Assembly (NCBI GenBank): GCA_046160725.1
Contig: JBJXHB010000232.1
Location: forward strand, 1 to 18,709
Origin: JBJXHB01 sp046160725
GTDB lineage: Bacteria > Pseudomonadota > Gammaproteobacteria > Burkholderiales > Burkholderiaceae_C
Length of the DNA: 18,709 bases
Direction: 5' to 3'
Shown: positions 5,939 to 14,622 of the stretch, piece by piece
How the letters are laid out: each line of letters starts with the position of its first letter
Numbering within the stretch: the stretch's first letter is position 1
Notes under the pieces: model-generated
What the model was told of the DNA's origin: nothing
Database searches by the model: none
What the model saw: only the letters and a program-made list of their open reading frames with translations
Made by a program: the position numbers and the translations under genes

Positions 5939-7300
5939 ATGACATCCCGAGAAGGCAACCTCGAGGCGCCGACGCGCCACCCGCTGGACTGGAAGAACCC
6001 GCTGTTCCATGACGAGTCGGACGCGCTCAAGGAGATGGAGCGCGTCTTCGACATCTGCCACGGCTGCCGCCGTTGCGTCAGCCTGTGCCAGAGTTTCCCG
6101 ACGCTGTTCGACCTGGTCGACGAGACCGCCGACGGCGAGGTGCACGGCATACCCAAACAGGCCTACTGGAAGGTGGTCGACCAGTGCTACCTGTGTGACC
6201 TGTGCTACATGACCAAGTGCCCGTACGTGCCCCCGCACCCCTGGAACCTGGACTTCCCGCACCTGATGCTGCGGGCCAAGGCCATCCGGCACCGCAAGGG
6301 CGAGGTCAGGGCCGCCGAGACGCTGCTGGCATCCACCGACACGCATGGCAGTTTTGCGGGCATTCCGATCGTGGTGCAGGCGGTCAACGCGGTGAATGCC
6401 ACGGCCGTCGCCCGTCGCATGATGGACAAGGCACTGGGCGTGCACCCGGATGCCTGGATGCCCACGATGGCCGAGCAGCGCTTCCGGTGGGGCCGTGCGA
6501 TGAACAACCCGGACGCCGACCCGGTGGCCGGCGAGCGCACGCCGGGCAAGGTGGCTGTCTTCGCCACCTGCTATGTCAACTACAACGAGCCCGGCATCGG
6601 CGAGAGCCTGCTGCAGGTGCTGCAGCACAACGGCGTCCGCTGGGAGATCGTCGAGAAGGAGGCCTGCTGCGGCATGCCCAAGCTGGAGCTGGGCGACCTG
6701 GAGGCGGTCGAGCGCGCCATGCAGGCCAACATACCAGTGCTGGCCCGCTATGCCCGCGAAGGTTGGGCCATCGTCAGCGCCATTCCCAGTTGCACGCTGA
6801 TGTTCAAGCAGGAGCTGCCGTTGATGTTCCCGGACAACGCCGACGTGCAGGCGGTCAAGGCGGCGATGTGGGACCCGTTCGAGTACCTGATGGCGCGCCA
6901 CCGCGACGGCCTGCTCAAGACCGACTTCAAGCACGACCTGGGCAAGGTCAGCTATCACATTCCCTGCCACGGCCGGGTGCAGAACATCGGCCGCAAGACC
7001 GAGGAGATGCTCAAGCTGGTGGGCAAGACGGTGAAGGTGCAGCTCAATACCGTCGAGCGCTGCTCCGGCCATGCCGGCACCTACGGCGTGAAGACCGCCA
7101 CCCATCCGGTGGCCATGAAGATCGGCAAGCCGGTCTTCAAGGCGATGGCCAAGGACGAGCCGGATGTGATCGCCAGCGACTGCGCGCTGGCCGGCCACCA
7201 CATCGCCCAGGGCATGGCCCAGGCCGGCGCGCCGGCCAAGGCCTTGCAACACCCCTTGACCCTGCTGGCCCGCGCCTACGGGCTGGAGCAACCGACATGA
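5939..7300 (+). CDS. Heterodisulfide reductase-like/GlpC-like Fe-S protein with two CCG domains
   Basis: A 453-residue cytoplasmic Fe-S oxidoreductase. The N-terminal ferredoxin-like part has CHGCRRCVSLC (Cys40, 43, 46, 50) and CYLCDLCYMTKCP (Cys83, 86, 89, 94) for two [4Fe-4S] clusters; the second has four, not three, residues before its last cysteine. Two cysteine-rich domains follow: the first with ATCYVNY, ACCGMP (Cys243-244) and PSCTLMF, the second with IPCHGRV, ERCSGHAG and SDCALAG, where CSG replaces the usual CCG. The layout is that of GlpC, LldE and HdrD-type proteins, which move electrons between a partner enzyme and quinone or thiols. Gene order with rubrerythrin and DUF3501 suggests it supplies electrons for peroxide or disulfide reduction (inference). 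The start at 5939 lacks a clear ribosome binding site. Its stop overlaps the next ATG by 4 bp. Confidence 0.88.
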   Translation: MTSREGNLEAPTRHPLDWKNPLFHDESDALKEMERVFDICHGCRRCVSLCQSFPTLFDLVDETADGEVHGIPKQAYWKVVDQCYLCDLCYMTKCPYVPPHPWNLDFPHLMLRAKAIRHRKGEVRAAETLLASTDTHGSFAGIPIVVQAVNAVNATAVARRMMDKALGVHPDAWMPTMAEQRFRWGRAMNNPDADPVAGERTPGKVAVFATCYVNYNEPGIGESLLQVLQHNGVRWEIVEKEACCGMPKLELGDLEAVERAMQANIPVLARYAREGWAIVSAIPSCTLMFKQELPLMFPDNADVQAVKAAMWDPFEYLMARHRDGLLKTDFKHDLGKVSYHIPCHGRVQNIGRKTEEMLKLVGKTVKVQLNTVERCSGHAGTYGVKTATHPVAMKIGKPVFKAMAKDEPDVIASDCALAGHHIAQGMAQAGAPAKALQHPLTLLARAYGLEQPT

Positions 7301-7893
7301 CCGACATCCTGCGCACCCCCATCACCCGCGACAGCCTGCTGACGCTGGAGGCCTTCCACCGCCAGCGCAAGGAGATCCGCGCCGGCATCATCGCCCACCG
7401 CCGCCTGCGCAGCGTGATCCTGGGCGAGCACATGAACCTGCTGTTCGAGGACGAGCGCACCATCCGCTACCAGATCCAGGAGATGCTGCGCGTCGAGAAG
7501 ATCTTCGACGACGACGCGATCCAGCAGGAGATCGAGGCCTATGCACCGCTGGTGCCGACCGGCAGCCACTGGAAGGCCACGATGATGCTGGAGTACCCGG
7601 ACGCGCATGAACGCCGTCGCGAGCTGGCGCGGCTGATCGGTGTCGAGGACCGGGTCTTCGTCGAGGTCGAGGGCCATGCCCGCGTCTATGCGATCGCCGA
7701 CGAGGACCTGGACCGCGAGAACGCCGAGAAGACATCGGCGGTGCACTTCCTGCGCTGGGAGCTGCCAGCCGCGGCGCGCCAGGCGGTGCGGGCCGGTGCG
7801 GCCGTGCGGCTGGGCTGCGATCACACCCACTATCCGGCGCACCTGGCCGTGGCGCCGGAGACCCTGGCCAGCCTGGCCGGCGACCTACGTTGA
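7297..7893 (+). CDS. DUF3501 family protein
   Basis: A 198-residue soluble protein with no signal peptide or membrane segment. It has a long, charged, probably helical N-terminal part (RRLRSVILGEHMNLLFEDE then IRYQIQEMLRVEKIF), a central VPTGSHWKATMMLEYPD segment and a C-terminal LGCDHTHYPAHL, which holds its only cysteine and several histidines, possible metal ligands. I recognise it as DUF3501, a family usually encoded directly behind this type of Fe-S protein and rubrerythrin; its function is not established. It begins in the stop of the Fe-S protein gene (ATGA), which argues for a tight functional pair, perhaps a chaperone or subunit. Its last 9 bases overlap the end of rarD on the other strand. 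Confidence 0.87.
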   Translation: MTDILRTPITRDSLLTLEAFHRQRKEIRAGIIAHRRLRSVILGEHMNLLFEDERTIRYQIQEMLRVEKIFDDDAIQQEIEAYAPLVPTGSHWKATMMLEYPDAHERRRELARLIGVEDRVFVEVEGHARVYAIADEDLDRENAEKTSAVHFLRWELPAAARQAVRAGAAVRLGCDHTHYPAHLAVAPETLASLAGDLR

Positions 7894-8769
7894 GGCGACA
7901 CGGGCCTGGCGCATCTGCACCAGGCCGTGCACGCTGTAGACAAGGAGCCCGGCCCAGATCAGCGCAAAGCCGACGCCGCGGCCGGTGTCGAACGGCTCGT
8001 TGAAGACATACACCGCCAGCACGAACTGCAGCGACGGCGACAGGTACTGCATCAAGCCCAGCGTTGCCAGCGTCACCTGCCGCGCCGCATACGCGAACAG
8101 CACCAGGGTGATGGCCGTCAGCACGCCGGTACCCACCACCAGCAGGTCGATGCCCAGGCTGCCGCTGGCGAAGGCGCCATGGCCCGGCCCCATGAACCAG
8201 GCCACGCCCGCCAGCGCGAGCGGGGCCAGCAACGTGGTTTCCAGGGCCAGGCCTTCCAGCGCACCCAGCGGTGCCGTCTTGCGCAGCAGGCCGTAGACAC
8301 CGAAGCTCAGCGCCAGCGCCAGCGACACCCAGGGCAGGGCGCCAACCTGCCAGGTCAGCCAGGCCACGCCGGCCGCGGCCAGCGCGATGGCCAGCCATTG
8401 CGCGGCACGCAACCGCTCGCGCAGAAACAAGAAACCCAGCGCCACGTTGACCAGCGGGTTGATGAAGTAGCCGAGGCTGGCCTCCAGGACCCGCCCGCCA
8501 TTGACCGCGTAGACATACAGCAGCCAGTTCAGCGACAGCAGCAGCGCGCTCGGCACGAACACCCGCAGGGCCGCCGGCGACGCCAGCGCCTGGCGCAGGG
8601 CGCCCAGCCGGCGCTGGGCGGCCAGCAGCAGCAGCAGCAGGACCAGCGCCCAGGCCGACCGGTGGGCCACCAGTTCCAGTGCCGAGACCCCGGCCAGCAG
8701 CTTCAGGTACAGCGGGAACAGGCCCCAGATCGTGTAACAGCCCAGGGCGGCAAGGGGACCGGATCGCAT
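7885..8769 (-). CDS. rarD: RarD/EamA-family drug/metabolite transporter
   Basis: A 294-residue inner-membrane protein with about ten hydrophobic helices arranged as two EamA halves. The N-terminus (LAALGCYTIWGLFPLYLKLL, then ELVAHRSAWALVLL) and the C-terminal half (LGLMQYLSPSLQFVLAVYVF) match RarD. E. coli RarD is 296 residues and its substrate is uncertain (chloramphenicol sensitivity protein in older naming). I chose ATG 8769 by family length; in-frame ATGs at 8796 and 8808 are possible, and none has a strong ribosome binding site. A run of six CTG codons (minus strand, 8623-8640) codes for a leucine tract in an early helix. It is convergent with and overlaps the DUF3501 gene, and is divergent from the MoaD-like gene. 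Confidence 0.88.
   Translation of the reverse strand: MRSGPLAALGCYTIWGLFPLYLKLLAGVSALELVAHRSAWALVLLLLLLAAQRRLGALRQALASPAALRVFVPSALLLSLNWLLYVYAVNGGRVLEASLGYFINPLVNVALGFLFLRERLRAAQWLAIALAAAGVAWLTWQVGALPWVSLALALSFGVYGLLRKTAPLGALEGLALETTLLAPLALAGVAWFMGPGHGAFASGSLGIDLLVVGTGVLTAITLVLFAYAARQVTLATLGLMQYLSPSLQFVLAVYVFNEPFDTGRGVGFALIWAGLLVYSVHGLVQMRQARVAST
8623..8640. repeat. (CAG)6 trinucleotide tract inside rarD
   Basis: Six perfect CAG units on the plus strand, read as six leucine codons in rarD. In-frame, so unit gain or loss would only lengthen or shorten a transmembrane helix. Confidence 0.9.
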
Positions 8770-8814
8770 CGGACCGGATTGTCCCTTGTGGGGCATCCGC
8801 TGCATCATCGGGCC

Positions 8815-9084
8815 GTGCCGACCCTGACCTTCACGCCCCAGCTGCACCGCTTTCTGGCCACGCCCCGGCTCGACAGCGCGGCCACCTCGCTCGCTGTGCT
8901 GCTGGACGAGGCCTTTGTGCAGCAGCCCCGGCTGCGCGGCTATGTCCTGGACGACCAGGGGCACCTGCGGCCCAACGTGGTCGTGTTCATCGATGGACAG
9001 CGCAGCATCGACCGCGTGGCGCTGACCGACGCCCTGGCGCCCGACAGCCAGGTCTACGTGCTGCAAGCCCTGTCGGGTGGCTGA
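8815..9084 (+). CDS. MoaD/ThiS-like sulfur-carrier family protein
   Basis: An 89-residue beta-grasp protein ending in SGG, the di-glycine tail that is adenylated and thiocarboxylated in MoaD and ThiS. The body has RPNVVVFIDGQRSID followed by DALAPDSQVYVLQALSGG, the usual loop-strand-tail layout of MoaD. The start is probably GTG 8815, since there is no ATG in frame nearby and the upstream GTG 8788 has no ribosome binding site either, so the first residues are uncertain. No moaE, moeB, thiG or thiF lies in the window. It is 41 bases ahead of, and collinear with, the Asp-box propeller gene, so the two are probably one operon. It could serve molybdopterin or thiamine synthesis, but the context suggests another sulfur-transfer role or a ubiquitin-like tag. 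Confidence 0.8.
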   Translation: MPTLTFTPQLHRFLATPRLDSAATSLAVLLDEAFVQQPRLRGYVLDDQGHLRPNVVVFIDGQRSIDRVALTDALAPDSQVYVLQALSGG

Positions 9085-9125
9085 ACCCGGCGCACGCCCA
9101 TGACCCGACACCGAAAGGACGAACC

Positions 9126-10211
9126 ATGATCCCGACCGAGACCGACCGGGCCTGGCTTGCCACGCGCAAGGGCCTGCTGGAGCTGCGACGTCGCTCCGGC
9201 ACCTGGCAGATCGCCGGAACCTCGTTTCTGGGTGACCCGGTCACCATGGTTTTGCCACCGCGGCCCGGGCGGCCGATGTTGGCGGCCTTGAACCTGGGGC
9301 ACTTCGGTGTCAAGGTGCATGCCAGCGCCGATGAAGGCCGAACCTGGGCGGAGGTGGCCGCACCAGCCTACCCGGCCCAACCCGATGGCGCGCAGGGCCC
9401 GCCCTGGAAGCTGGTGTTGATCTGGTCGCTCGAGGCCGCCGGCGACACCATCTGGGCCGGCACGCTGCCGGGCGGGCTGTTCCGCAGCCGCGACGGCGGT
9501 GCGAGCTGGTCGCTGGTCGAGTCGCTCTGGAACCGGCCCGAGCGCCTGGGCTGGTTCGGTGGCGGCTACGACGCGCCGGGCATCCACTCGATATGCATCG
9601 ACCCTGGTCAGCCGGACGACATCCTGCTGGGCATCAGCTGCGGCGGTGCCTGGCGCAGCCGTGACGGCGGTGCCCGGTGGCACATCAGTGCCCAGGGCAT
9701 GCGGGCCGACTTCATGCCGCCCGAGCAGGCCGAGGAACAGAACACCCAGGACCCGCACCTGATCGCCGCCTGCGCGGCCCACCCAAATGTCCTGTGGTGC
9801 CAGCACCATGGCGGCATCTGGCGCAGCACCGACCGGGGTGCGCTGTGGACCGAGATCAAGGTGGCGCCGGTCTCGAGCTTCGGCTTTGCGGTGGCCGCGC
9901 ATCCCACGGACCCGGCCACCGCGTGGTTTGCGCCTGCCAAGGCCGACCAATGCCGCGTGCCGGTCGACGGTGCCCTGGTCGTCAATCGCACCCGCGATGG
10001 CGGCGCCAGTTTCGACACCCTGCGCCTGGGTTTGCCTCAGGCGGGCTGCTTCGACCTCGTCTACCGCCATGGCCTGGCGGTGGCCGCAGACGGCGCGACG
10101 CTGCTGATGGCCAGCACCACCGGCGGCCTTTGGGCCAGCGCCGACGGCGGCGACCAGTGGCAGACCGTCTCGACCTTGCTGCCGCCGGTCTACGCGGTCC
10201 GCTTCGGCTGA
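9126..10211 (+). CDS. Asp-box (BNR) repeat beta-propeller protein, sialidase-like fold
   Basis: A 361-residue propeller protein with six Asp-box repeats of the form S/T-x-D-x-G-x-x-W/F at about residues 67, 121, 178, 234, 289 and 338, spaced 49-57 residues apart. Such repeats occur in sialidases, photosystem assembly factors and VPS10 proteins, and do not by themselves show catalysis. There is no signal peptide and no membrane segment, so it appears cytoplasmic, which argues against a role as a secreted sialidase. The start is supported by AAAGGAC ahead of ATG 9126. It follows the MoaD/ThiS-like gene at a 41-base gap. I can give no firm function; automatic names such as exo-alpha-sialidase or glycosyl hydrolase should be treated with caution. 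Confidence 0.85.
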   Translation: MIPTETDRAWLATRKGLLELRRRSGTWQIAGTSFLGDPVTMVLPPRPGRPMLAALNLGHFGVKVHASADEGRTWAEVAAPAYPAQPDGAQGPPWKLVLIWSLEAAGDTIWAGTLPGGLFRSRDGGASWSLVESLWNRPERLGWFGGGYDAPGIHSICIDPGQPDDILLGISCGGAWRSRDGGARWHISAQGMRADFMPPEQAEEQNTQDPHLIAACAAHPNVLWCQHHGGIWRSTDRGALWTEIKVAPVSSFGFAVAAHPTDPATAWFAPAKADQCRVPVDGALVVNRTRDGGASFDTLRLGLPQAGCFDLVYRHGLAVAADGATLLMASTTGGLWASADGGDQWQTVSTLLPPVYAVRFG

Positions 10212-10330
10212 CGCTGCGGCTGAGTCGGTTGCGGCGGCGCCGCGCCCCGGTGCCGCATGGCGGCGCCGATCGCCCGTTGGTCGCAGCAGCGCGCGATCTG
10301 TCGCATCGACGCTGAAAGCCCCCCCTTGTT

Positions 10331-10349
10331 CTTGGGATGATCACCCAAG
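10331..10349. other. Inverted repeat in the 10212-10465 intergenic region
   Basis: CTTGGG and CCCAAG are perfect 6-base arms around ATGATCA. There is no T run behind it on either strand. The 254-base region otherwise shows no gene. It might be an operator or promoter-associated dyad for the membrane protein gene at 10466. Confidence 0.3.
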
Positions 10350-10465
10350 CGAGGGAGGGAGTTCGAGCCGTCTCTGCTGAAAAATCGGCGTCATCTAAAG
10401 GCGGCACCATGCGTTGAACGTGGACGCTTGCCTTGCGACCCGACCTAGACCCAGGGAGTCACCAG

Positions 10466-11005
10466 ATGCCACAGACCTTCAACGTCGGCGCCCGATCACC
10501 GCTGGTGACCTTCATTGCCTGGGCCTTCATCGTCTTCGGCACACTGGCCTCGGTGTCGGCCGTCATCCAGTACGCCATGTGGGCGGGCCTGGCACCAGGC
10601 TGGACGCCACCGGCGGCGCAGTCCCAGCCGGTCCTCACCGGCCTGCTGCTGGGTCACCTGCCCTGGTTCGTCGGCGCGGCACTCATCGTGTCGGTGGCCA
10701 TGCTGGCATCGGCCATCGGGCTGCTGATGCGTCTGGAGTGGGCTCGCCGCGCCTTTATCGGCGTGTTGCTCCTGGCGATTGCCGCCAACCTCGTCGGCCT
10801 GTGGCTGCAGCAGGAGGTGATGCTGACGGTGGTGGATGCGACGCTCAGCCGCACCGTTCTGCCACCCCAGGTGGCCAATGTCTTCGGCGGGTTCGTGGCC
10901 ACCGCGCGCGCGTTGGCGGTGGTGACGACACTGGCGTCCTGCGTGGTGCTGGGCTGGCTCGTGCGGCGACTGATGTCGCCATCGGTTCGGCAGGAATTCG
11001 CCTGA
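10466..11005 (+). CDS. Hypothetical inner-membrane protein with four transmembrane helices
   Basis: A 179-residue protein I do not recognise. Four hydrophobic segments are visible at about residues 12-36, 52-80, 92-112 and 142-168, with a short N-terminus (MPQTFNVGARSP) and a soluble C-terminus that ends in basic residues. A loop between helices 1 and 2 is Pro-rich (APGWTPPAAQSQP), and another between helices 3 and 4 contains VDATLSRTVLPPQ. There are no charged or catalytic residues in the helices that point to transport or enzyme activity. ATG 10466 follows GGGAG at a good distance, so the gene is real. It lies 101 bases upstream of the esterase gene on the same strand, but whether they share a transcript is unclear. 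Confidence 0.8.
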   Translation: MPQTFNVGARSPLVTFIAWAFIVFGTLASVSAVIQYAMWAGLAPGWTPPAAQSQPVLTGLLLGHLPWFVGAALIVSVAMLASAIGLLMRLEWARRAFIGVLLLAIAANLVGLWLQQEVMLTVVDATLSRTVLPPQVANVFGGFVATARALAVVTTLASCVVLGWLVRRLMSPSVRQEFA

Positions 11006-11106
11006 GGCCTGCGGGGCCGGCACGCAACAGCACTGTCACCCATGCGGTGGCCCGCCGGGAGGCCGGCGCCGATACTCCGGGCCCGCCCATCGAACCGGAG
11101 GCTTCC

Positions 11107-12038
<932 letters not shown>

Positions 12039-12042
<4 letters not shown>

Positions 12043-13298
12043 GCGCCGGGCCGGCCGGGACCACGGCGAGCACCTCCACCTGGGCCGCGTTGCGGCCCAG
12101 CCTGGGCATCCTGATCGGGGCCTCGGTCATGCTGAGCCTGGCCATGGGCCTGCGCCAGAGCCTGGGCCTGTTCATGCCGGCCCTGACCCGCGACACCGGC
12201 CTGACGGTGTCGCAGTTCACCATGGCGATCGCGGTTCAGAACCTGGCCTGGGGTGTGTTGCAGCCCATCGCCGGCGCCTGGGCTGTTCGGCTGGGCCTGC
12301 GGCCGCTGATGGTGGCCGGGTCGGCGCTCTATGCCTTGGGGCTGATGCTGCTGGCCATGGCCGGCGGGCTGGTCGGCGTGATGATCGGTGCCGGCGTGGC
12401 CATCGGCGCGGCGCTGGCCTGCACCGGCAGCGCGATGGCCATGGCCGCGGCCTCGCGGCCGGTGCCGGTGGCGGTGCGCAGCTCGGTGCTGGGCATCGTC
12501 TCGGCCGCCGGGTCGGTGGGCGCCATGATCGCCGCCCCGATCGGGCAATGGCTGGGCCAGGGTTACGGCTGGCGCATCGGCGTGGCGGGCTTTGCCGTGC
12601 TGGCGCTGGTGATGATCCCGGCGGCCTGGGCGGCCGGACGGGTGGACAGCCTGCCGCTGGCCCACAAGCCAGGCGAGGGCGACAACGCGCGCCAGGCGCT
12701 GGGCATCGCCATGCGCAACCCCTTGTTCGTCGTGATGGCGGTGACCTATTTCGTCTGCGGCATGCAGCTCGTCTTTCTGACGACCCACCTGCCGGCCTAC
12801 CTGGAGCTGTGCGGCATGGACCCGCTGCTGAGCGCGCAGGCGCTGGGCGTGATCGGCGGCTTCAATGTGCTGGGCAGCCTGTTCTTCGGCTGGGCCGGCG
12901 GGCGCACCAGCAAGCTGGTGCTGCTGGGCGGCATCTACACGCTGCGCTCACTCGCACTGGCGTGGTACTTCATCGCCTTGCCGACGCCCGCCGGCACGCT
13001 CGTCTTCGCGGCGATCATGGGCTTCCTGTGGCTCGGCGTGGCGCCGCTGGTGTCGGGCTGGATCGCCGAGACCTTTGGCCTGAAATGGCAGGCCATGTTG
13101 GGCGGCGTGGCCTTCGTCGGCCACCAGTTGGGCAGCTTCGTCGGCGCCCTGGGCGGCGGCCTGATCTTCGACGCGGCCGGCTCCTACACGCTGGCCTGGC
13201 AGATCGGCGTGGCAGTGGGCCTGGCCGCGGGTCTGACGCAGGCAGGCTTTGCCTGGTGGCGCGGCGGTGGCCGCCCGCCGCTGCCGCAGCCCGGCTGA
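12039..13298 (+). CDS. MFS transporter
   Basis: A 419-residue major-facilitator protein with about twelve hydrophobic helices. The first helix block (SLGILIGASVMLSLAMGLRQ) leads into GLFMPALTRDTGLTVSQF, and the second half contains VTYFVCGMQLVFLTTHLPAY. The pattern resembles MFS members in the monocarboxylate/oxalate-formate or YbfB-like groups; the substrate is unknown. No ATG fits the N-terminus. TTG 12039 overlaps the esterase stop as TTGA, a typical coupled start, while GTG 12006 would give 430 residues and a 37-base overlap. I favour 12039 but it is not proven. The protein ends 75 bases before tRNA-Ser. Confidence 0.87.
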
Positions 13299-13335
13299 GG
13301 CGTTCGGCATTGGATACCGGGCTCAAGGCGGCCCC

Positions 13336-13341
13336 TACAAT
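13336..13341 (+). promoter_or_regulatory. -10 element of tRNA-Ser promoter
   Basis: TACAAT (five of six matches to TATAAT) lies 32 bases before the mature tRNA 5' end. A weak -35 (GGATAC at 13312-13317, 18 bases upstream) is possible but not convincing. Confidence 0.45.
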
Positions 13342-13373
13342 CCGCCCCTCCCCACGACCGGGGCGCCCGAAAC

Positions 13374-13464
13374 GGAAAGGTGGCAGAGTGGTCGAATGCG
13401 CCGGACTCGAAATCCGGTGTACTACATCGTAGTACCGAGGGTTCGAATCCCTCCCTTTCCGCCA
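13374..13464 (+). tRNA. tRNA-Ser (anticodon CGA)
   Basis: A 91-base class II tRNA. The acceptor stem GGAAAGG pairs with CCTTTCC, the anticodon stem is CCGGA/TCCGG with loop CTCGAAA (anticodon at 13408-13410), and the long variable arm has stem TACTAC/GTAGTA. The T arm is GAGGG-TTCGAAT-CCCTC, and discriminator G plus CCA are encoded. It reads UCG codons. Confidence 0.97.
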
Positions 13465-13475
13465 AGACCGATGAC

Positions 13476-13500
13476 AAACGCCCGCAGCTGCGGGCGTTTT
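13476..13500 (+). terminator. Rho-independent terminator of tRNA-Ser
   Basis: A perfect palindrome with arms AAACGCCCGCAG and CTGCGGGCGTTT is followed by TTTT-CG, 12 bases after the tRNA 3' end. It is a strong intrinsic terminator and also separates tRNA-Ser from the MOSC gene. Confidence 0.93.
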
Positions 13501-13626
13501 CGTTCGTGCGTTGAAGCGCAGCGTGCGTTAGCGTGCCATCGGGGTTCGAAGAGCGTGTTCGTGCGCTGGCCGTTGCTGACAGCCTGTGGACCCACGCTTC
13601 CAGGGTTTGCTAAAGTTCTGCCGCGA

Positions 13627-13644
13627 GCTGCCAGGGTTGGCAGC
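13627..13644. other. Perfect hairpin in the leader upstream of the MOSC gene
   Basis: GCTGCCA and TGGCAGC are 7-base arms around GGGT, about 92 bases ahead of the MOSC ATG. There is no T run. It could be a leader structure or an operator. The rest of 13501-13735 shows no gene. Confidence 0.35.
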
Positions 13645-13735
13645 ACACCCCTCGTCGAGAGGCGCTGCAGCGGACTCGGTCCGTCACGCTCGACATGGGC
13701 CATCCAGGTAAGGGCGCCTCTTCGGAGGTTGCTCC

Positions 13736-14500
13736 ATGCACGATTCTGGAAAAGGCCGGCCTGTGGGCCGGGTGGTCGGGCTCTGGCGGTATCCCGTCAA
13801 GTCCATGGGGGCCGAGGCCATGAAGGACGTCAACGTCACTTGGTTCGGCCTCGCTGGCGACCGTCATTGGGCCTTTGTGCGAGACGGCGTCACCCACAGC
13901 GGGTTCCCGTGGCTGACGCAGCGCGACCGTAGCAATTTGGGCCAGTACCGCCCGACCTTCGTCGACCCGGATCGCCCGGATACGTCAGTGACGACGGTGC
14001 GCACACCGTCGGGTGCGGTCCTCGATGTCACCGACCCAGCCCTCGCCACCGAACTCGGCGCCGGCGGACTGCGCCTGCTGCGCTACGACCGTGGTGTGTT
14101 CGACACCTTTGCCTTGTCGTTGATCACGACCCAGACGGTGGCGCGGCTGGGCGAGAAGGTCGGGGCCACGCTGGACATCCGGCGCTTCCGCCCGAACATC
14201 CTGGTCACGGCAGACGATGACGCCGACTTCCCGGAGGACGCGTGGGTCGGCCATGTGCTGCGCATCGGCGGCCTGCGCATGCGCGTGGACAAGCGCGATG
14301 GGCGCTGCGTCGTCATCACGATCGACCCGGACACCACGGAGCGCAACCCGGCCATCCTGCGGGCCGTCGCCCAGGACCGCCAGGGCTGCCTGGGCGTCTA
14401 TGCGACGCCGGTTCAGCCAGGGCGCGTCGCCCTCGATGACGTCGTGCTGATCGAGTCGCCGGAACTGGCCGGGCGCGGCGCCGGGCCCGCTTCGGCCTAG
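13736..14500 (+). CDS. MOSC-domain protein
   Basis: A 254-residue protein with an N-terminal MOSC_N-type beta-barrel part (VVGLWRYPVKSMGAE, GLAGDRHWAFV) and a C-terminal MOSC domain (IRRFRPNILV, DKRDGRCVVITIDPDT). The conserved cysteine of the domain is Cys191 in GRC. MOSC proteins bind or use molybdenum cofactor with sulfur, as in the mARC/YiiM/YcbX group, and may reduce N-hydroxylated compounds or carry sulfur to MoCo enzymes. ATG 13736 follows CGGAGGTTGCTCC, a strong ribosome binding site. It is monocistronic as far as I can see. There is no signal peptide. Confidence 0.88.
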   Translation: MHDSGKGRPVGRVVGLWRYPVKSMGAEAMKDVNVTWFGLAGDRHWAFVRDGVTHSGFPWLTQRDRSNLGQYRPTFVDPDRPDTSVTTVRTPSGAVLDVTDPALATELGAGGLRLLRYDRGVFDTFALSLITTQTVARLGEKVGATLDIRRFRPNILVTADDDADFPEDAWVGHVLRIGGLRMRVDKRDGRCVVITIDPDTTERNPAILRAVAQDRQGCLGVYATPVQPGRVALDDVVLIESPELAGRGAGPASA

Positions 14501-14622
14501 GCAGGCCGGGCTGCGTGCGGGCCGGGCCTGCCGGTTGTCGCTTCGTCGCATGCCGGCTTGCGGTGCGGTGCCGCGCGGACGAGACTGCGGCACCACATCG
14601 CCAGCCCTCAGCGACAAGCCTC

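Noticed and set aside
6202..7893. 563-codon frame joining an upstream region to DUF3501
   Set aside because: The part before 7297 is the out-of-frame shadow of the Fe-S protein; DUF3501 begins at ATG 7297 in the coupled overlap.
9126..10211. Calling the propeller protein an exo-sialidase
   Set aside because: Asp boxes alone do not prove catalysis, and there is no signal peptide or visible sialidase arginine triad.
13540..13550. GGGTTCGAA behind tRNA-Ser, like the tRNA T loop, as a possible attachment-site remnant
   Set aside because: Only 9 bases match, no integrase or phage gene is present, and the match is expected by chance in GC-rich DNA.
13609..13637. TAAAGTTC followed 11 bases later by GCC, resembling a sigma-28 flagellar promoter
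   Set aside because: The -10 half matches GCCGATAA only in its first three bases, and the gene downstream is a MOSC protein, not a flagellar or chemotaxis gene.
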